Shown here: positions 63,543 to 64,000 of the stretch, piece after piece
Layout of the letters: each line of letters begins with the position of its first letter
Position numbering within the stretch: position 1 is the first letter of the stretch
Source of the DNA: Paludibacteraceae bacterium
Lineage (GTDB): Bacteria > Bacteroidota > Bacteroidia > Bacteroidales > Paludibacteraceae
Direction of reading: 5' to 3'
Assembly: GCA_024399655.1 (NCBI GenBank)
Contig: JAKSNP010000003.1
Location: forward strand, 60,778 to 124,777
DNA: 64,000 nt
Position numbers and translations under genes: made by a program
Notes under the pieces: model-generated
The model's database searches: none
What the model saw: only the letters and a program-made list of their open reading frames with translations
What the model was told of the DNA's origin: nothing

Positions 63543-63574
63543 CTTGTTCATCCGAATTTTTTTTCATACCTTTG
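63543..63574 (+). promoter_or_regulatory. Promoter of the repeat-protein gene
   Basis: CTTG (63543-63546), 20 nt, then TACCTTTG (63567-63574), 21 nt before the start at 63596. Confidence 0.78.
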
Positions 63575-63595
63575 CACTGTGATTCAAAAACTATT

Positions 63596-64000
63596 ATGAA
63601 AAGAAAGATTCTATTCTCCGTGCTATTTCTATTAAGCACATTGGCTGTAAATGCCACACTGAATGCACCAGTACTCAAATCACCTGCTGATGAAGAAGTC
63701 TTCACAAGCACAATCGGCGCGAATTGCAGTTGGAACACTGTCTCAGGAGCAAGCAAGTACATCATTGAGTGGGATACCACATCAACATTCACATCGTCAC
63801 TTAAAGGCTCGCAGTCAACAACATACACTTCTTACAGCATAACCACTCTCCGTTTCAATACTAAATACTACTGGCGTGTATGTGCAATCAACACAGCCAG
63901 TCAGGACACCTCCTCATGGTCGGAGGTCCGCAACTTCACAACCTGCTCTACTGTAACGCTCAAATCACCTGCTGATGAAGAAGTCTTCACAAGCACAATC
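63596..64000 (+). CDS. Secreted tandem fibronectin-III-like repeat protein (partial)
   Basis: Translation from the ATG at 63596 stays open to the window end (135 codons). It has a signal peptide (MKRKILFSVLFLLSTLAVNA) and then a fibronectin type III-like domain: LKSPADEEVFTSTIGANCSW, YIIEWDTTSTFT, FNTKYYWRVCAIN, WSEVRNFTT. At the end the same LKSPADEEVFTSTI begins again, so the protein consists of repeats of 95 residues. A large cell-surface protein is expected. The real length and any sorting tail lie outside the window. Confidence 0.82.
   Translation, partial: MKRKILFSVLFLLSTLAVNATLNAPVLKSPADEEVFTSTIGANCSWNTVSGASKYIIEWDTTSTFTSSLKGSQSTTYTSYSITTLRFNTKYYWRVCAINTASQDTSSWSEVRNFTTCSTVTLKSPADEEVFTSTI
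63674..63715. repeat. 42-bp exact direct repeat (second copy 63959-64000)
   Basis: The 42 bases here recur exactly at 63959-64000, 285 bp (95 codons) later, and the second copy runs to the window edge. Such identity at DNA level points to recent tandem duplication of the domain. Confidence 0.93.

Noticed and set aside
1-64000. CRISPR arrays, prophage, insertion sequences, rRNA genes
   Set aside because: No regularly spaced palindromic repeats, transposase or integrase motifs, phage structural genes or rRNA sequence were found on either strand.

Overview
The window is a chromosome segment from an anaerobic, amino-acid-fermenting member of the Bacteroidales (Bacteroidota), most likely a gut or rumen lineage. 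Three things support this. Promoters follow the Bacteroidota pattern (TTTG, about 20 nt, TAnnTTTG). Secreted proteins carry type IX secretion (T9SS) tails, BspA-type leucine-rich repeats and FISUMP domains. The housekeeping genes (valS, leuS, serS, prfB, dnaE, rplU-rpmA, ispG, pfp, tkt, menA) are of Bacteroidales type. No phage, insertion sequence, CRISPR array or rRNA gene was seen.

Layout. 1-4300 (minus): an apparent operon of HAD phosphatase, SDR oxidoreductase, tocopherol-cyclase-like protein, lipoprotein, UmuD-like protein and a rhodanese lipoprotein cut by the window edge. 4400-4850: a dispersed repeat and tRNA-Ser(CGA). 5030-15894: an island of exported surface proteins: an LRR plus B-repeat protein, a protein of six CYH repeats, small tail-bearing and lipid-anchored proteins, a decayed LRR gene, an outer-membrane barrel, and three consecutive genes whose products appear to share split B-repeat domains. 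16354-23903: valS, then a minus-strand group of PrsW protease, OmpA/PD40 protein, Bcp peroxiredoxin, thioesterase, CPBP protease and MenA.

24110-38883 (minus) is a complete lysine-to-butyrate and acetate fermentation cluster. In transcription order: atoD, kal, kce, kdd, kamA, kamB, kamC, kamD, kamE, atoA, crt, hbd, bcd, etfB, etfA. Lysine is isomerised (KamA, then KamDE kept active by KamBC), oxidised (Kdd), cleaved with acetyl-CoA (Kce) and deaminated to crotonyl-CoA (Kal). Crotonyl-CoA is reduced by Bcd-EtfAB, and CoA is passed to acetoacetate by AtoDA. Crt and Hbd connect acetoacetyl-CoA to the same crotonyl-CoA pool. A thiolase, a lysine transporter and an Rnf complex are not in the window.

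39421-64000 holds a small barrel protein, dnaE, a MarR regulator, a FISUMP/beta-helix surface protein, prfB, a secreted C1 peptidase, rplU-rpmA, serS, three Bacteroidales-conserved unknowns, tkt, leuS, tRNA-Lys(UUU), an unusually short ispG, pfp, a TPR protein, a truncated adenine deaminase remnant and the start of a tandem fibronectin-III-like surface protein.

Most notable: (1) three adjacent exported proteins in which the first strand of a B-repeat ends one protein and the rest of the repeat starts the next, suggesting strand-complementation assembly; (2) a 128-bp non-coding element with direct-repeat ends, present twice; (3) a shared C-terminal tail on four otherwise unrelated exported proteins; (4) an essentially fixed 20-nt promoter spacer at over a dozen promoters.
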